NCBI RefSeq assembly: GCF_000024725.1
Contig: NC_013960.1
Span: 2,156,001 to 2,220,000, forward strand
DNA: 64,000 nt
Reading direction: 5' to 3'
Source: Nitrosococcus halophilus Nc 4
GTDB taxonomy: Bacteria > Pseudomonadota > Gammaproteobacteria > Nitrosococcales > Nitrosococcaceae
The notes under the pieces are model-generated. The model saw nothing but the letters and a program-made list of their open reading frames with translations. It did not search any database and was not told the origin of the DNA. Numbering within the stretch: the first letter of the stretch is position 1; every line of letters starts with the position of its first letter. Below, piece after piece: positions 8,907 to 19,682 of this stretch. A program made the position numbers and the translations under genes.

Positions 8907-10325
8907 TCAGGCTCCCATATGGGCGGCAATGGCTGCAGCCACCACGGCTGCTAGCTCCGGCTCGCGGGTATCGGCGCTGTAGTTTAGCAATTCTAGGTGG
9001 TTGTCCACGAAAGAGGTATCAAACTCTCCCCTTCGAAACTCTGGTGAGGCCAGGATTTTTCGGTAATAGGGAATTGTGGTTTTGACGCCATAGATACCAA
9101 TGTCATGCAAAGCCTGGTGGGCGCGATTAAGCAATTTTTCCCAGCTCATGGCCCAGACCGTGAGTTTGACGCAGAGGGAGTCGAAATAAGGGGGTAAATC
9201 ATACCCGGTGTAAATAGCTCCATCGGTGCGTACGCCTGGACCGCCTGGTGCATAGTAACGGGTAATGCGGCCAAAACTAGGCAAAAAGTCATTTTTAGGA
9301 TCTTCAGCATTAATCCGAAGTTCCATCGCATAGCCCCGGTGTTGGATATCTTCTTGCCGGTAGCTCAAGGATTCACCGGCTGCAATGAGCAGTTGCTCTT
9401 GGACGATGTCTACTCCCGTGATAGCTTCGGTGACCGGGTGTTCCACCTGCAGCCGTGTGTTCATTTCCATGAAATAGAAATTGCCCTGGGCATCCAGTAG
9501 AAATTCCACTGTGCCGGCATTACGGTAACCCACCGCCCGGCAGGCTTTAACGGCCAGCTTACCAATTGTGGCCCGTTGTTTCTCGCTGAGCTGAGGAGAA
9601 GGGCCAATTTCAATCAGTTTCTGGTGGCGCCGTTGAATGGAGCAGTCCCGCTCGAACAAGTGAATGGCATGGCCCTGGTGATCGGCCAGGACCTGGACCT
9701 CAATATGACGTGGATTAACCACGCACTTTTCTAAAAAAACCTTGGTGCTGCCGAAGGCCTTTTGGGCTTCGGAGACCACCCGCTCGTAATTACGGCTTAG
9801 TTCTAGGGGGGAATTACAGCGGCGAATACCTCGCCCACCGCCGCCAGCGGTGGCTTTTAGCATGACGGGATAGCCGATTTGCTCAGCAAGGCTTAGGGCC
9901 TCATCTACCCCTCCTAAGCTGGTGTGGCTGCCAGGGACGATGGGAATGCCCGCCGCCTCCATGGTATGACGGGCCTCGATCTTGTCGCCGAGGCGGTGAA
10001 TGACTTGGGCGGGGGGGCCTACAAAACGGATCCCATACTGTTCACAGCGCTCCGCCAAGTGGGGATTCTCTGATAAAAATCCGTAGCCGGGGTGGATGGC
10101 ATCGCATCCGGTGGCGCGGGCAAGGGCGACGATACGGCGGGCATTGAGGTAGCCGGCCAGGGGATCTGCGCCTACATTATAGGCTTCGTCCGCTTTTTTG
10201 ACGTGGAGGGCGTGGCGGTCCACATCCGTGTAGGTCACCACAGAAGTGATGCCCAGTTCGGCGCAGGCACGGATAATACGTACCGCGATCTCACCTCGAT
10301 TGGGAATTAAAAGTTTTTTAATCAA
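8907..10325 (-). CDS. pycA: Pyruvate carboxylase subunit A (biotin carboxylase)
   Basis: ATP-dependent biotin carboxylase partner of pycB, producing carboxybiotin from bicarbonate for anaplerotic oxaloacetate synthesis. The 472-residue product has the N-terminal GEIAVRIIRACAELGI motif, the ATP-grasp glycine loop KATAGGGGRGIRRC, ERDCSIQRRHQKLIEIGPSP, and the catalytic FYFMEMNTRLQVEHPVTE. AccC of acetyl-CoA carboxylase is closely related, but the downstream carboxyltransferase gene and the extra length beyond AccC (about 450) argue for PycA. It lies first in a pycA-pycB-maf run on the minus strand; pgm is 41 bases upstream. Confidence 0.9.
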   Translation of the reverse strand: MIKKLLIPNRGEIAVRIIRACAELGITSVVTYTDVDRHALHVKKADEAYNVGADPLAGYLNARRIVALARATGCDAIHPGYGFLSENPHLAERCEQYGIRFVGPPAQVIHRLGDKIEARHTMEAAGIPIVPGSHTSLGGVDEALSLAEQIGYPVMLKATAGGGGRGIRRCNSPLELSRNYERVVSEAQKAFGSTKVFLEKCVVNPRHIEVQVLADHQGHAIHLFERDCSIQRRHQKLIEIGPSPQLSEKQRATIGKLAVKACRAVGYRNAGTVEFLLDAQGNFYFMEMNTRLQVEHPVTEAITGVDIVQEQLLIAAGESLSYRQEDIQHRGYAMELRINAEDPKNDFLPSFGRITRYYAPGGPGVRTDGAIYTGYDLPPYFDSLCVKLTVWAMSWEKLLNRAHQALHDIGIYGVKTTIPYYRKILASPEFRRGEFDTSFVDNHLELLNYSADTREPELAAVVAAAIAAHMGA

Positions 10326-10366
10326 CTACTTAATCCATATGGTCTGGTTGACTGTTAGAGCTAAGT

Positions 10367-12046
<1,680 letters not shown>

Positions 12047-12097
12047 TTAGATATCATGAAATAGCCCCATTCAACCATAAGGAGTATTTGAAATCGA

Positions 12098-12125
12098 CCC
12101 TTGATTCCGGAGGAGTTGCCCTTAT
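12098..12125 (+). promoter_or_regulatory. Candidate sigma-32 heat-shock promoter for htpG
   Basis: CCCTTGAT at 12098-12105 resembles the sigma-32 -35 element (CCCTTGAA). After a 13-base spacer, CCCTTAT at 12119-12125 resembles the -10 element (CCCCATTT). The site lies 55 bases before the htpG start, and htpG is a classic sigma-32 target. The match is imperfect in both boxes. Confidence 0.5.
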
Positions 12126-12179
12126 GTTAGCTGATTGGCATCAATCTAGTTTCCATCATACGGAGGAGATCCACATACT

Positions 12180-14078
12180 ATGACTGTAGCAAGCCATAAG
12201 GAAACTCTGGGCTTCCAAACCGAGGTTAAGCAACTGCTGAACCTCATGATCCACTCTTTGTACAGTAACAAGGAGATTTTCCTGCGGGAGCTAATCTCTA
12301 ATGCAGCCGATGCGGCTGATAAGCTGCGTTTCGAAGCCCTCACCGATGATGCGCTTTACGAGGGTGACAGTACCCTCCGTATTCGTCTCAGCTACGACAA
12401 AGAGAAGCGTACGATTACCATCACCGATAACGGTATTGGTATGGGGCGCCAGGAGGTCGTCGATAATATCGGCACCATTGCCAAGTCGGGCACCCGGGCC
12501 TTTTTGGAAGCTCTTTCTGGCGATCAAGCTAAAGATGCGCATCTTATCGGGCAATTTGGCGTGGGTTTCTATTCTGCCTTCATTGTCGCTGACAAGGTGG
12601 TTTTGGAAACCCGGCGGGCAGGAGTAGGTTCGGAGCACGGCGTATGCTGGGAATCGAGAGGCGAGGGCGATTACACCATTGAGACCATAGAGAAAGCGCC
12701 TCGTGGGACCGAGGTGACCCTCCACTTGCGGGAAGGGGAGGAGGAATTTTTAGATGGTTGGCGTTTGCGCCATATTGTCACTAAGTACTCGGATCACATT
12801 GATTTGCCCATTGAAATGAAGCAGGAAAGCGGGGGTGACAAGGAGGGGGAGCAGGAAGAATGGGAGCAGATCAATAAAGCTACTGCTCTTTGGACCTTGC
12901 CTAAAAGCGAAATCAAGGAGGAAGAATATCAGGCCTTCTATAAACATGTGGCCCACGACTTTGAAGATCCCCTGGCGTGGACCCATAATCATGTGGAAGG
13001 TAAACTCGAATACACCTCGCTACTTTTTATCCCTTCCCGGGCTCCCTTTGATCTCTGGGACCGGGACCGTATGCACGGTATCAAGCTCTATGTGCAACGG
13101 GTATTTATTATGGATGATGCCGAGCAGTTGATGCCCCGCTATCTCCGCTTTGTCCGGGGAGTGGTGGACTCTAATGATCTACCCCTCAATATTTCCCGTG
13201 AAATTCTCCAGAACAACAGGATCATTGATAGTATCCGCGCGGGTTCGGTTAAGAAAGTTCTGGGGTTGTTGGAAGATATGGCGAAGCGTGACTCCCAAAA
13301 ATACCAAAGCTTCTGGAAAGAATTTGGGCAGGTCATGAAAGAAGGGCCCGGTGAAGATCCCAATAACCGAGAGCAGATTGCCAGGCTGTTACGCTTTGCC
13401 TCTACTTATCATGACAGTGCCGAGCAAACCGTCTCTTTGGCCGATTATCTGTCACGGATGAAAGAAGGGCAGGAAAAAATCTACTATATCACTGCTGACA
13501 GTTTCCTGGCCGCCAAGAGTAGCCCCCATCTGGAAGTGTTCCGGAAAAAGGGGGTTGAGGTGTTGCTGCTTTCCGATCGGGTGGATGAGTGGTTGGCGGC
13601 ATCGCTCCCTGAGTTTGAAGGTAAGCCTTTGCAGTCGGTCACCAAAGGCGAACTGGATTTGGGCAACTTGGAGGATGAGGAGGATAAACAACAGCAAAAA
13701 GAGGTTGAAGAAAACTTTAAAGGCCTCGTTGATAGGGTTCAGAAAAGTCTAGGTGACAAAGTCAAGGAAGTGCGAGTTACCCACCGTCTAACGGATTCTC
13801 CGGCCTGTTTAGTCGTTGAACAGCATGATATGAGCGGCTATCTTGAGCGCCTCCTTAAGGAGGCAGGGCAACAGGCGCCCCATGTCCAACCTATTCTTGA
13901 ACTGAATCCGACTCACCCCCTCGTTATTCGTCTTAAAGGGGAGGAGACGGAAGAAGGCTTCGATGATTGGGCTAACTTATTGTTTGAACAAGCCTTGCTT
14001 GCCGAAGGAGGGCGCCTTGAAGAACCCGCCCTGTTTGTTAAACGTTTAAATAATTTGCTCTTGACAGTAGCAGGCTAA
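12180..14078 (+). CDS. htpG: Chaperone HtpG (Hsp90)
   Basis: ATP-dependent bacterial Hsp90 of the cytoplasm. The 632-residue length is close to E. coli HtpG (624). The GHKL ATPase domain shows [11 protein letters not shown] (catalytic Glu region), the ADP-binding DNGIGM and [11 protein letters not shown]; the middle domain includes [13 protein letters not shown], and a C-terminal dimerisation domain follows. GGAGGAG at 12162-12168 precedes the ATG. A short charged segment near residues 215-230 ([10 protein letters not shown]) is the variable linker. It stands alone, behind a probable heat-shock promoter. Confidence 0.97.
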   Translation: MTVASHKETLGFQTEVKQLLNLMIHSLYSNKEIFLRELISNAADAADKLRFEALTDDALYEGDSTLRIRLSYDKEKRTITITDNGIGMGRQEVVDNIGTIAKSGTRAFLEALSGDQAKDAHLIGQFGVGFYSAFIVADKVVLETRRAGVGSEHGVCWESRGEGDYTIETIEKAPRGTEVTLHLREGEEEFLDGWRLRHIVTKYSDHIDLPIEMKQESGGDKEGEQEEWEQINKATALWTLPKSEIKEEEYQAFYKHVAHDFEDPLAWTHNHVEGKLEYTSLLFIPSRAPFDLWDRDRMHGIKLYVQRVFIMDDAEQLMPRYLRFVRGVVDSNDLPLNISREILQNNRIIDSIRAGSVKKVLGLLEDMAKRDSQKYQSFWKEFGQVMKEGPGEDPNNREQIARLLRFASTYHDSAEQTVSLADYLSRMKEGQEKIYYITADSFLAAKSSPHLEVFRKKGVEVLLLSDRVDEWLAASLPEFEGKPLQSVTKGELDLGNLEDEEDKQQQKEVEENFKGLVDRVQKSLGDKVKEVRVTHRLTDSPACLVVEQHDMSGYLERLLKEAGQQAPHVQPILELNPTHPLVIRLKGEETEEGFDDWANLLFEQALLAEGGRLEEPALFVKRLNNLLLTVAG

Positions 14079-14160
14079 GCGGGTTAAACCCGGGGTGGAG
14101 TCGATAGTCTCCATTGATCCCCCTAAGAATCGAAGGTGACCCCCCGATGAAAGCTTAAGC

Positions 14161-14778
14161 ATGGCTACACGTGAACCAGTGGTGTTTATTGTCGATGATG
14201 ACTTTGCAGTTAGAGACTCGTTGGCCCTGTCGCTCTACTCAGTGGGTTATCGCGTAAGGTGCTGCGAATCCGTCAAAGTTTTTCTCAAAGCCTATGAGCC
14301 CAATCAGCCTGGCTGTGTTGTTTTAGATGTCTGTATGCCAGAGAACACAGGGTTGGAGCTGCAAGAATATCTTGTTTCTGAACAGGTCGATATTCCGATT
14401 ATTTTCATCACGGGCCATGCCGATGTGCCTACAGCAGTGCGGGCGGTGAAGCAGGGGGCAGTGGATTTCTTACTTAAACCCTTCAACTTTGAGACCTTAC
14501 TAGAGTGCGTTCATAAGGCCATTGACTTAGACCAGGTTAAACGGGCCGAGCGAGCGCAACGGGATACCATCGAAAAACGATTGGCTTCCCTAACTCCTAG
14601 AGAACGGGATGTCCTCAACAAGGTTATCGAAGGAAAGCTCAATAAGGTGATTGCCGCCGAATTGGGGGTTAGCATCCGTACTGTGGAAATCCACCGCGCC
14701 CGGATTATGTCTAAGATGAGAGTAAGGCGTGCTACGGAATTAGCACGCCTTGTACTCATGCTCCGACGTTCCTCATAG
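14161..14778 (+). CDS. FixJ/NarL-family response regulator, orphan
   Basis: A 205-residue two-component regulator. The receiver domain (about 5-120) has the acidic pair IVDDD, the phosphoacceptor region VVLDVCMPENTG, the conserved FITGHADV (switch residue Thr) and the LLKPFNFETLL Lys. A LuxR-type helix-turn-helix follows: LTPRERDVLNKVIEGKLNK and IAAELGVSIRTVEIHRARI. This is the FixJ/TodT arrangement. No histidine kinase is encoded nearby, so the partner is unknown. The ATG at 14161 has no clear Shine-Dalgarno site. The STAS gene downstream (232 bases later) might be functionally linked, but this is speculation. Confidence 0.9.
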   Translation: MATREPVVFIVDDDFAVRDSLALSLYSVGYRVRCCESVKVFLKAYEPNQPGCVVLDVCMPENTGLELQEYLVSEQVDIPIIFITGHADVPTAVRAVKQGAVDFLLKPFNFETLLECVHKAIDLDQVKRAERAQRDTIEKRLASLTPRERDVLNKVIEGKLNKVIAAELGVSIRTVEIHRARIMSKMRVRRATELARLVLMLRRSS

Positions 14779-15009
14779 CCTTGGCCGCAAGCGCGAAAAT
14801 GACCCTTCTTATATAAGTAGAATTACCTATTTAGCTCCTACAGCTTGCTATTTATACTGGGGCGGATATTCGCCGGACCTGTTAATCAAAAGGCCAAAGG
14901 TCCAGAGGATAGCTGCCGCGTTCTACTTCGTAGTGTGAAGCAGTGCAGAGTAAAGGGAAGTACTGCTGCTGCAGCAATTCCCAACCTATTGAACCAAGGA
15001 GAGCCTGCT

Positions 15010-15315
15010 ATGTCTTTTAACGTTGGCACTGCTACAGAAACGAATGTGATTACTTTGGCCACCTCTGAAATACTAGATTTTTCCGTGTGCCAAGAGTTTT
15101 GGCATGCAGCGCAACAAGCCCGTGATAGGGATGTAATATTTGTTATTGATATGGGGCAGACTGAGATGATTCGCGATTCTGGTTATGCCTTGCTATTAAT
15201 GTTAAGAGAATGTACGGGAAAGGATCAGAGCGATATCAATATAGTTAATTGTCGCCCAGAACTACACAGGCAGCTGCAAGCACGAGACTTTGATCGTTAC
15301 TTTACATTCATGTAA
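15010..15315 (+). CDS. STAS-domain protein (anti-sigma factor antagonist-like)
   Basis: Start chosen at the ATG at 15010 because AAGGAG lies 8 bases upstream; the frame is open further up but without another supported start. The 101-residue product has the alternating strand-helix pattern of STAS domains: an N-terminal strand (NVITLATSE), a helix (SVCQEFWHAAQQARDRD), a hydrophobic strand VIFVIDMGQTEMIRDSGYA, whose Asp-Ser corresponds to the phosphorylatable serine region, and a following helix. STAS proteins of this size bind anti-sigma factors or act in signal relays; no kinase or phosphatase partner is adjacent. Confidence 0.65.
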   Translation: MSFNVGTATETNVITLATSEILDFSVCQEFWHAAQQARDRDVIFVIDMGQTEMIRDSGYALLLMLRECTGKDQSDINIVNCRPELHRQLQARDFDRYFTFM

Positions 15316-15378
15316 CGCCGGGGGGATGTTCTAAGATAGAGAAAAGCTTTTTTTATCAATATACATTTACAGATAAGA

Positions 15379-15789
15379 TTAGCACTGGCGTAAGTGGGGC
15401 CAGCGCCGGGTGAGATCCGCTAGGGTAATTTGATTGAGAAAATCATAAAGCCGTGCGCTGAAGTCATTCCAAAGCCGCTCTGCTTCACTCACGGAATTAT
15501 TTGCGATCGCTAAAGGATTGAGCTTACCCGGTTGTTTATCTACCGCGGCAATAATCTCTGCAATGGTGATTTCCTCCGCAGCTCGCGCAAGATGATAGCC
15601 TCCTCCTGGACCCCGCACTCCTTCCACTAAACCATGGTGGCGTAGGCTGGCAAAGATTTGCTCTAGATAAGAAACAGAGATATTGTCAAGTTGGGCTATA
15701 TCTCCTAGAGTAACTGAGCTTGGCTGCTTGGCCAAGGCCAAATTCATCATAGCGCTAATCGCATAACGGGGACGGTTAGAAAGTCTCAT
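15379..15789 (-). CDS. Rrf2-family transcriptional regulator lacking Fe-S cysteines
   Basis: A 136-residue winged-helix regulator of the Rrf2/IscR family. The N terminus MRLSNRPRYAISAMMNLA is the family signature; the recognition region SVSYLEQIFASLRHHGLV and the wing GVRGPGGGYHLAR are intact, as in IscR. The three cysteines that bind the 2Fe-2S cluster in IscR (around residues 92-104) are absent: that loop reads KQPGKLNPLAIANNS, and the only Cys is the last residue. It should bind DNA but sense something other than an Fe-S cluster. A TTG at 15795 is a possible alternative start. No isc genes are next to it. Confidence 0.88.
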   Translation of the reverse strand: MRLSNRPRYAISAMMNLALAKQPSSVTLGDIAQLDNISVSYLEQIFASLRHHGLVEGVRGPGGGYHLARAAEEITIAEIIAAVDKQPGKLNPLAIANNSVSEAERLWNDFSARLYDFLNQITLADLTRRWPHLRQC

Positions 15790-15895
15790 AGGCAACTAAT
15801 ACATTACCGGACTAGATAAGATAGTAACATACAGAGCGTCAAAAAATCACCAGTGCGCTGTATATAAATCTTGAGTATTCTAGTCAAGATAGACG

Positions 15896-17044
15896 ATGCA
15901 GAATAGGGTTGCCATGCGATTTAAGGTTACTGAGTCTATCGAGGTTCTTGGTTCTAGGCAGTGGAATGCTTTGAAGGGAACCGATAATCCTTTCTTATGC
16001 TATGAATTCCTAAGTGCCCTTGAGCGCCATGGCTGCATCGGCGCTCATGTGGGTTGGCTTCCGCGATACCTTCTTGCTGAGGATGAACAGGGGAACTTGC
16101 TTGGAGCGGTCCCTTTATACCTGAAATACAATTCATTTGGCGAATTCGTATTTGATTGGTCCTGGGCTGAAGCTTGGGAACGGGCCGGGGGGCGTTATTA
16201 CCCCAAATTGGTAGCCGCCGTACCCTTTAGCCCTGTGACCGGCTCACGGCTGCTGTTGAGGCCGGATGTGGATGAAACGGTTGTCCATGGGCTTATTCAG
16301 ATGGCAATGACGCTAGCTAAAGAATGGGGAGTTTCATCCCTTCACTGGTTATTTCCTCACCAGCGAGAGATGGAGTGGCTAGGGAGTTGCGGGTTGCTCT
16401 TGCGTCAGGGTTATCAGTTTCATTGGCGCAACCGAGGTTATCGAGATTTTGAGGAGTTCTTGGCGGCCTTGAGTTCAAAGCGACGCAAAGAGGTTAGGCG
16501 AGAACGTCGCCAGGCTCAAAAACAAGGGGTAGACATCAAAGTTATCCATGGCAATGAAACTACCGACTTAGAGTGGCACGCCATGTATCAATTTTACCAG
16601 GCCACTTTTAATGCCAAAGGAAATTACCCTGTTCTTACTTTGCCCTTTTTTAAGTCTCTAGGGCAGACCATGGGGCAAGCCGTAATATTGGCGTTGGCTA
16701 CTCGAGGGAATCAGCCCATTGCGGGGGCTTTATACCTCCGAAGCCAAGACACCCTTTATGGCCGCTATTGGGGGTGCCACGAGCACTTGGCTGGCATGCA
16801 CTTCGAACTGTGCTATTACCGCGGTCTAGAATATTGTATTGAGCACCGTTTACAATGCTTCGAGCCTGGAGCCCAGGGGGAGCACAAGATTAGCCGTGGT
16901 TTTTTGCCCACCGCTACTTGGTCCGCTCATTGGCTCAGTGACTCCGGCTTCCGTGGGGCGGTTGCTGATTTTCTTGCCCAAGAACGCCGGATGATAAGGA
17001 ACGCCATGGTGGAATTGGGAGAACATAGCCCCTATAGGCAATAA
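15896..17044 (+). CDS. COG3146-type N-acyltransferase (GNAT/FemAB-like)
   Basis: A 382-residue protein of the family annotated as GNAT-fold or peptidoglycan-biosynthesis-like N-acyltransferases (COG3146). Characteristic segments are NPFLCYEFLSALERHGC near the N terminus, the basic FEEFLAALSSKRRKEVRRERR in the middle, and GRYWGCHEHLAGMHFELCYYRGLEYCIE followed by EPGAQGEHKISRGFLP. The substrate is unknown. A second ATG at 15914 (MRFKVTES) is an equally good start; neither has a strong ribosome-binding site. It is followed by a peptidoglycan L,D-transpeptidase gene, so a cell-envelope role is possible. Confidence 0.8.
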   Translation: MQNRVAMRFKVTESIEVLGSRQWNALKGTDNPFLCYEFLSALERHGCIGAHVGWLPRYLLAEDEQGNLLGAVPLYLKYNSFGEFVFDWSWAEAWERAGGRYYPKLVAAVPFSPVTGSRLLLRPDVDETVVHGLIQMAMTLAKEWGVSSLHWLFPHQREMEWLGSCGLLLRQGYQFHWRNRGYRDFEEFLAALSSKRRKEVRRERRQAQKQGVDIKVIHGNETTDLEWHAMYQFYQATFNAKGNYPVLTLPFFKSLGQTMGQAVILALATRGNQPIAGALYLRSQDTLYGRYWGCHEHLAGMHFELCYYRGLEYCIEHRLQCFEPGAQGEHKISRGFLPTATWSAHWLSDSGFRGAVADFLAQERRMIRNAMVELGEHSPYRQ

Positions 17045-17142
17045 TAAGCAAAAAAGGCATAGAAGTTGCTAAAACTTCTGGGTAAGTCAAAACATTGGCG
17101 GCAGGATAATTGTTCCAAAATAACAATAGGACATCGTGAACA

Positions 17143-17781
17143 ATGCCTAATTTTTTGTTGTTATTCATTAGCTTGGCATTAAGTTTAGCAAGCCCATTTG
17201 TGCTCGCAACGCCGCCTACCGAGTTTCCTTACGAAATCATTGTCATAAAGTCCAAACGGTTACTGGTGGTGAAAAAGGGAACACGGGTGATTAAAAAATA
17301 TCATGTTGCCCTGGGACAAGGGGGAATAGGGGGGAAGCGTGTTGAGGGAGACAAACGCACCCCGGAGGGAGAATATGAGATAGTCGGTTCTTGGCCCAGT
17401 CGTAAGTTTTATTACTTCATACATCTCAATTATCCTGGTCGTCAGGATGCCATGGCGGGGTACAAAAAGGGGCTGATTTCATGGGAGGAGCTAATCCATA
17501 TTTATCGGGCCCATCAAGAACAAAATGGTACTCCCCCCCAGCAAACCCGGTTAGGGGGATTTATTGGGATTCATGGTATCGGGGAAGAAACAAATCAAAA
17601 ATTGGCGATCCACCAGGATTTTGACTGGACTCGAGGTTGTATTGCTCTCACCAACACTGAAATTGATGAATTGCGTCAATTTATAGGGCCCGGCACTCCG
17701 GTAACGATTCTTAATGAGCCTGATGATAAAGGTTTGCTTGCCGATATTGGCGTAGACTCAAAGGTTTCCCTTGCGAATTAA
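17143..17781 (+). CDS. L,D-transpeptidase (YkuD family), exported
   Basis: Periplasmic enzyme that cross-links peptidoglycan stem peptides or attaches proteins to them. A signal peptide (about 1-22, ending VLA) precedes a YkuD domain: FPYEIIVIKSKRLLVVKK, then GDKRTPEGEY, and the catalytic pair of motifs GIHGIG and TRGCIALTN with the nucleophilic Cys. Length 212 is small, as in single-domain enzymes without LysM. A 31-base gap separates it from the following hydrolase gene on the same strand. Confidence 0.9.
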   Translation: MPNFLLLFISLALSLASPFVLATPPTEFPYEIIVIKSKRLLVVKKGTRVIKKYHVALGQGGIGGKRVEGDKRTPEGEYEIVGSWPSRKFYYFIHLNYPGRQDAMAGYKKGLISWEELIHIYRAHQEQNGTPPQQTRLGGFIGIHGIGEETNQKLAIHQDFDWTRGCIALTNTEIDELRQFIGPGTPVTILNEPDDKGLLADIGVDSKVSLAN

Positions 17782-17811
17782 CCTATTTCACCCTGTTGAT
17801 AAAAGTAGTGT

Positions 17812-18450
17812 ATGAAATTTGAAATCTTACCCGTTACCCGGTTTATGCAGAACTGCACACTGCTTGGTTGCGAAGAGACCGGGAAGGCGGCGGTTGTGGA
17901 TCCCGGGGGCGATTTGGATCAAATCTTGGAAAAAGTTGAGGCTAGCCAATTAAAGATAGAAAAGATCCTGGTAACCCATGGGCACATTGATCATGCGGGG
18001 GGGGTGACCGAATTGGCACGCCGGTTAGACGTGCCAATAGAAGGCCCCCAAATAGAGGATAAATTTTGGATCGATTCATTGCCTTCACAAAGCGAAATGT
18101 TTGGTTTTCCTCCCGCTGAAGCTTTTGTGCCTGATCGTTGGTTGGAGCAGGGCGATACGGTCTCCTTTGGCAAAGTGGTCCTTAACGTCTATCATTGTCC
18201 AGGACACACGCCTGGCCATGTGATTTTTTTTCATCTGGACAGTCATCTGGCCCTCGTTGGGGATGTCCTGTTTCAGGGCTCCATTGGCCGCACTGATTTT
18301 CCCCGTGGCGATTATGATGCCTTAATTCGATCTATTCGTGAACGCCTGCTTCCTCTAGGAGATGAGGTCCGATTTATTCCAGGTCATGGACCTATGTCCA
18401 CTTTTGGAGAAGAGCGACGATCAAATCCATTTTTGAGGGAAAATAGCTAA
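17812..18450 (+). CDS. MBL-fold metallo-hydrolase (GloB/YcbL-like)
   Basis: A 212-residue metallo-beta-lactamase-fold enzyme related to glyoxalase II. Metal ligands are visible in THGHIDHAGG, CPGHTPGHVIFF, the GDVLF aspartate and the FIPGHGPMST histidine. The C-terminal GEERRSNPFL is typical of the short YcbL type, which lacks the glutathione-binding extension of GloB. It probably hydrolyses a thioester such as S-lactoylglutathione, but the substrate cannot be read from sequence. It converges with the cytochrome gene on the other strand. Confidence 0.88.
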   Translation: MKFEILPVTRFMQNCTLLGCEETGKAAVVDPGGDLDQILEKVEASQLKIEKILVTHGHIDHAGGVTELARRLDVPIEGPQIEDKFWIDSLPSQSEMFGFPPAEAFVPDRWLEQGDTVSFGKVVLNVYHCPGHTPGHVIFFHLDSHLALVGDVLFQGSIGRTDFPRGDYDALIRSIRERLLPLGDEVRFIPGHGPMSTFGEERRSNPFLRENS

Positions 18451-18463
18451 GCCAAAGGTTCTG

Positions 18464-18868
18464 CTATTGCTCCTCTCTCACATGCTTGTGGCATTTTGCG
18501 CAAGTTACGGTCAGTTGGGAGTAACTACGGGCCGCTATATCAAGGTTTTTATCCTTAGCCGCACCTATGAGTTCCTGCAGGTGGTCACGAAACTCAGTGC
18601 TATATTCTTTATATTTGGGGGTTTTCATAACATACCATTCACTTGCATGACTCATTGCTAGCATTCTTTTTGCTTCCCCTAAGATCTTATAAAAATCTTC
18701 CTCGACTAAGCCTTCCAAAACATCATGGGAGCTAGAGAGCTTCACCTGCATAAACTCTTTTACCTTGCTTTCTTCCTCTGGGTCGGCTGCATTGAGGGGA
18801 TGGGTCGCCACCACAGACAGCATGGCAATGGCAAAGATACGAGAACTGGTCAGAGTGAATTTATTCAT
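18464..18868 (-). CDS. Class II-like (cytochrome c'-type) periplasmic cytochrome c
   Basis: Start at 18868 is fixed by AAGGAGG five bases upstream of the ATG. The 134-residue product has a signal peptide (about 1-27, ending LNA), a mainly helical body and a single haem site CAKCH at residues 123-127, close to the C terminus (C-x-x-C-H followed by KHVREEQ). A C-terminal haem motif on a four-helix body is the hallmark of class II cytochromes c. Redox partner and function are not known; members bind NO or carry electrons. Confidence 0.75.
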   Translation of the reverse strand: MNKFTLTSSRIFAIAMLSVVATHPLNAADPEEESKVKEFMQVKLSSSHDVLEGLVEEDFYKILGEAKRMLAMSHASEWYVMKTPKYKEYSTEFRDHLQELIGAAKDKNLDIAARSYSQLTVTCAKCHKHVREEQ

Positions 18869-18981
18869 AGAACCTCCTTGCTTTGTTCCAATTATTAAAG
18901 CTGTAAATGGCTCTATATTAAAAATTAGGATATATTGAGACAGGAATCCAGGAATCAAAGTCTAGAAGTTAAAATACCCTA

Positions 18982-19280
18982 TTAAATATAGGGAATAGGC
19001 ATTTCCGAGATACCAAGATCTCTTCCCACAATGATGATCCCCATAAGGGCACGAGGTGCTAGCCGATAGCCCTTCTTGTCCATTTGGGTAGCCCATAAAC
19101 CCGTTTCCCATTACAAGTAGGTGACTCATCCCACCGAGGGGAAGTGTAAAGCCATATTAAACTATCCGATTTTACTAGCATTAGTATCAACAAAGGCGTA
19201 AATTGGGATTAAGGATAAAGCGCCTAAAATGGTAAAGGGTGGTTCTGTTTGAACGATGTTATAGGGGGTCCACTTGCTCA
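18982..19280 (-). pseudogene. Degraded hupE/ureJ-like gene
   Basis: Reading the minus strand in the 5' to 3' direction, pieces in different frames line up with a HupE/UreJ protein: a signal-peptide-like piece (TEPPFTILGALSLIPIYAF), then after a stop and frame change GFTLPLGGMSHLLVM, matching the family's HPLGG-D-HLLAM core, then after another frame change GLWATQMDKKGYRLAPRA and ISEMPIPYI before a TAA at 18982. The conserved His and Asp of the core read Leu and Ser here. The C-terminal half is missing. HupE/UreJ are membrane proteins linked to nickel for hydrogenase or urease. The identification is by eye and the 5' boundary is approximate. Confidence 0.5.
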
Positions 19281-19413
19281 ATTTTTGGACGCCTTTTAGG
19301 AAAGCCTATTTAAGATCATTTTTCAACGAGTCTTCTCCGGCATGGCCATTGTGATTATGAATGTAGGCAAATCTTAGTGTGGCGGGGGAGGCTGATAGTG
19401 GAGCTTAAGAAAA

Positions 19414-19632
19414 ATGATTAAGTTAATATATATCAGTTTTGGAACCGTTTCTGTCTTCACTGGTTTGATAATATTTTGGTTACCAATCCCGCTTGGTCTT
19501 CCATTAATCTTAATTGGATTGCCAATTTTAATAAAACATTCACCGCGTGTACGAAATTGGACAGAACGACTAGCTGGGAAATATCCGGTAGTTGAGCAGA
19601 TATTAAAGCGTATTAGCCCTGATAAAAAATAA
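19414..19632 (+). CDS. Small membrane protein, PGPGW-like
   Basis: A 72-residue protein with a hydrophobic hairpin: one membrane segment at about residues 5-22 and a second at about 27-44, joined by LPIPLGLP, followed by a basic tail (KHSPRVRNWTERLAGKYP). The pattern resembles the PGPGW family of small transmembrane proteins, in which a Pro-Gly turn links two helices, but the exact motif is altered. Function unknown. It lies 50 bases before the PhoD-like gene and shares its AT-rich composition. Confidence 0.5.
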   Translation: MIKLIYISFGTVSVFTGLIIFWLPIPLGLPLILIGLPILIKHSPRVRNWTERLAGKYPVVEQILKRISPDKK

Positions 19633-19682
19633 ATATTTTTTTTGAAAATTAGCTTACCCATATCCTTAGCCGCTTAAATAAT

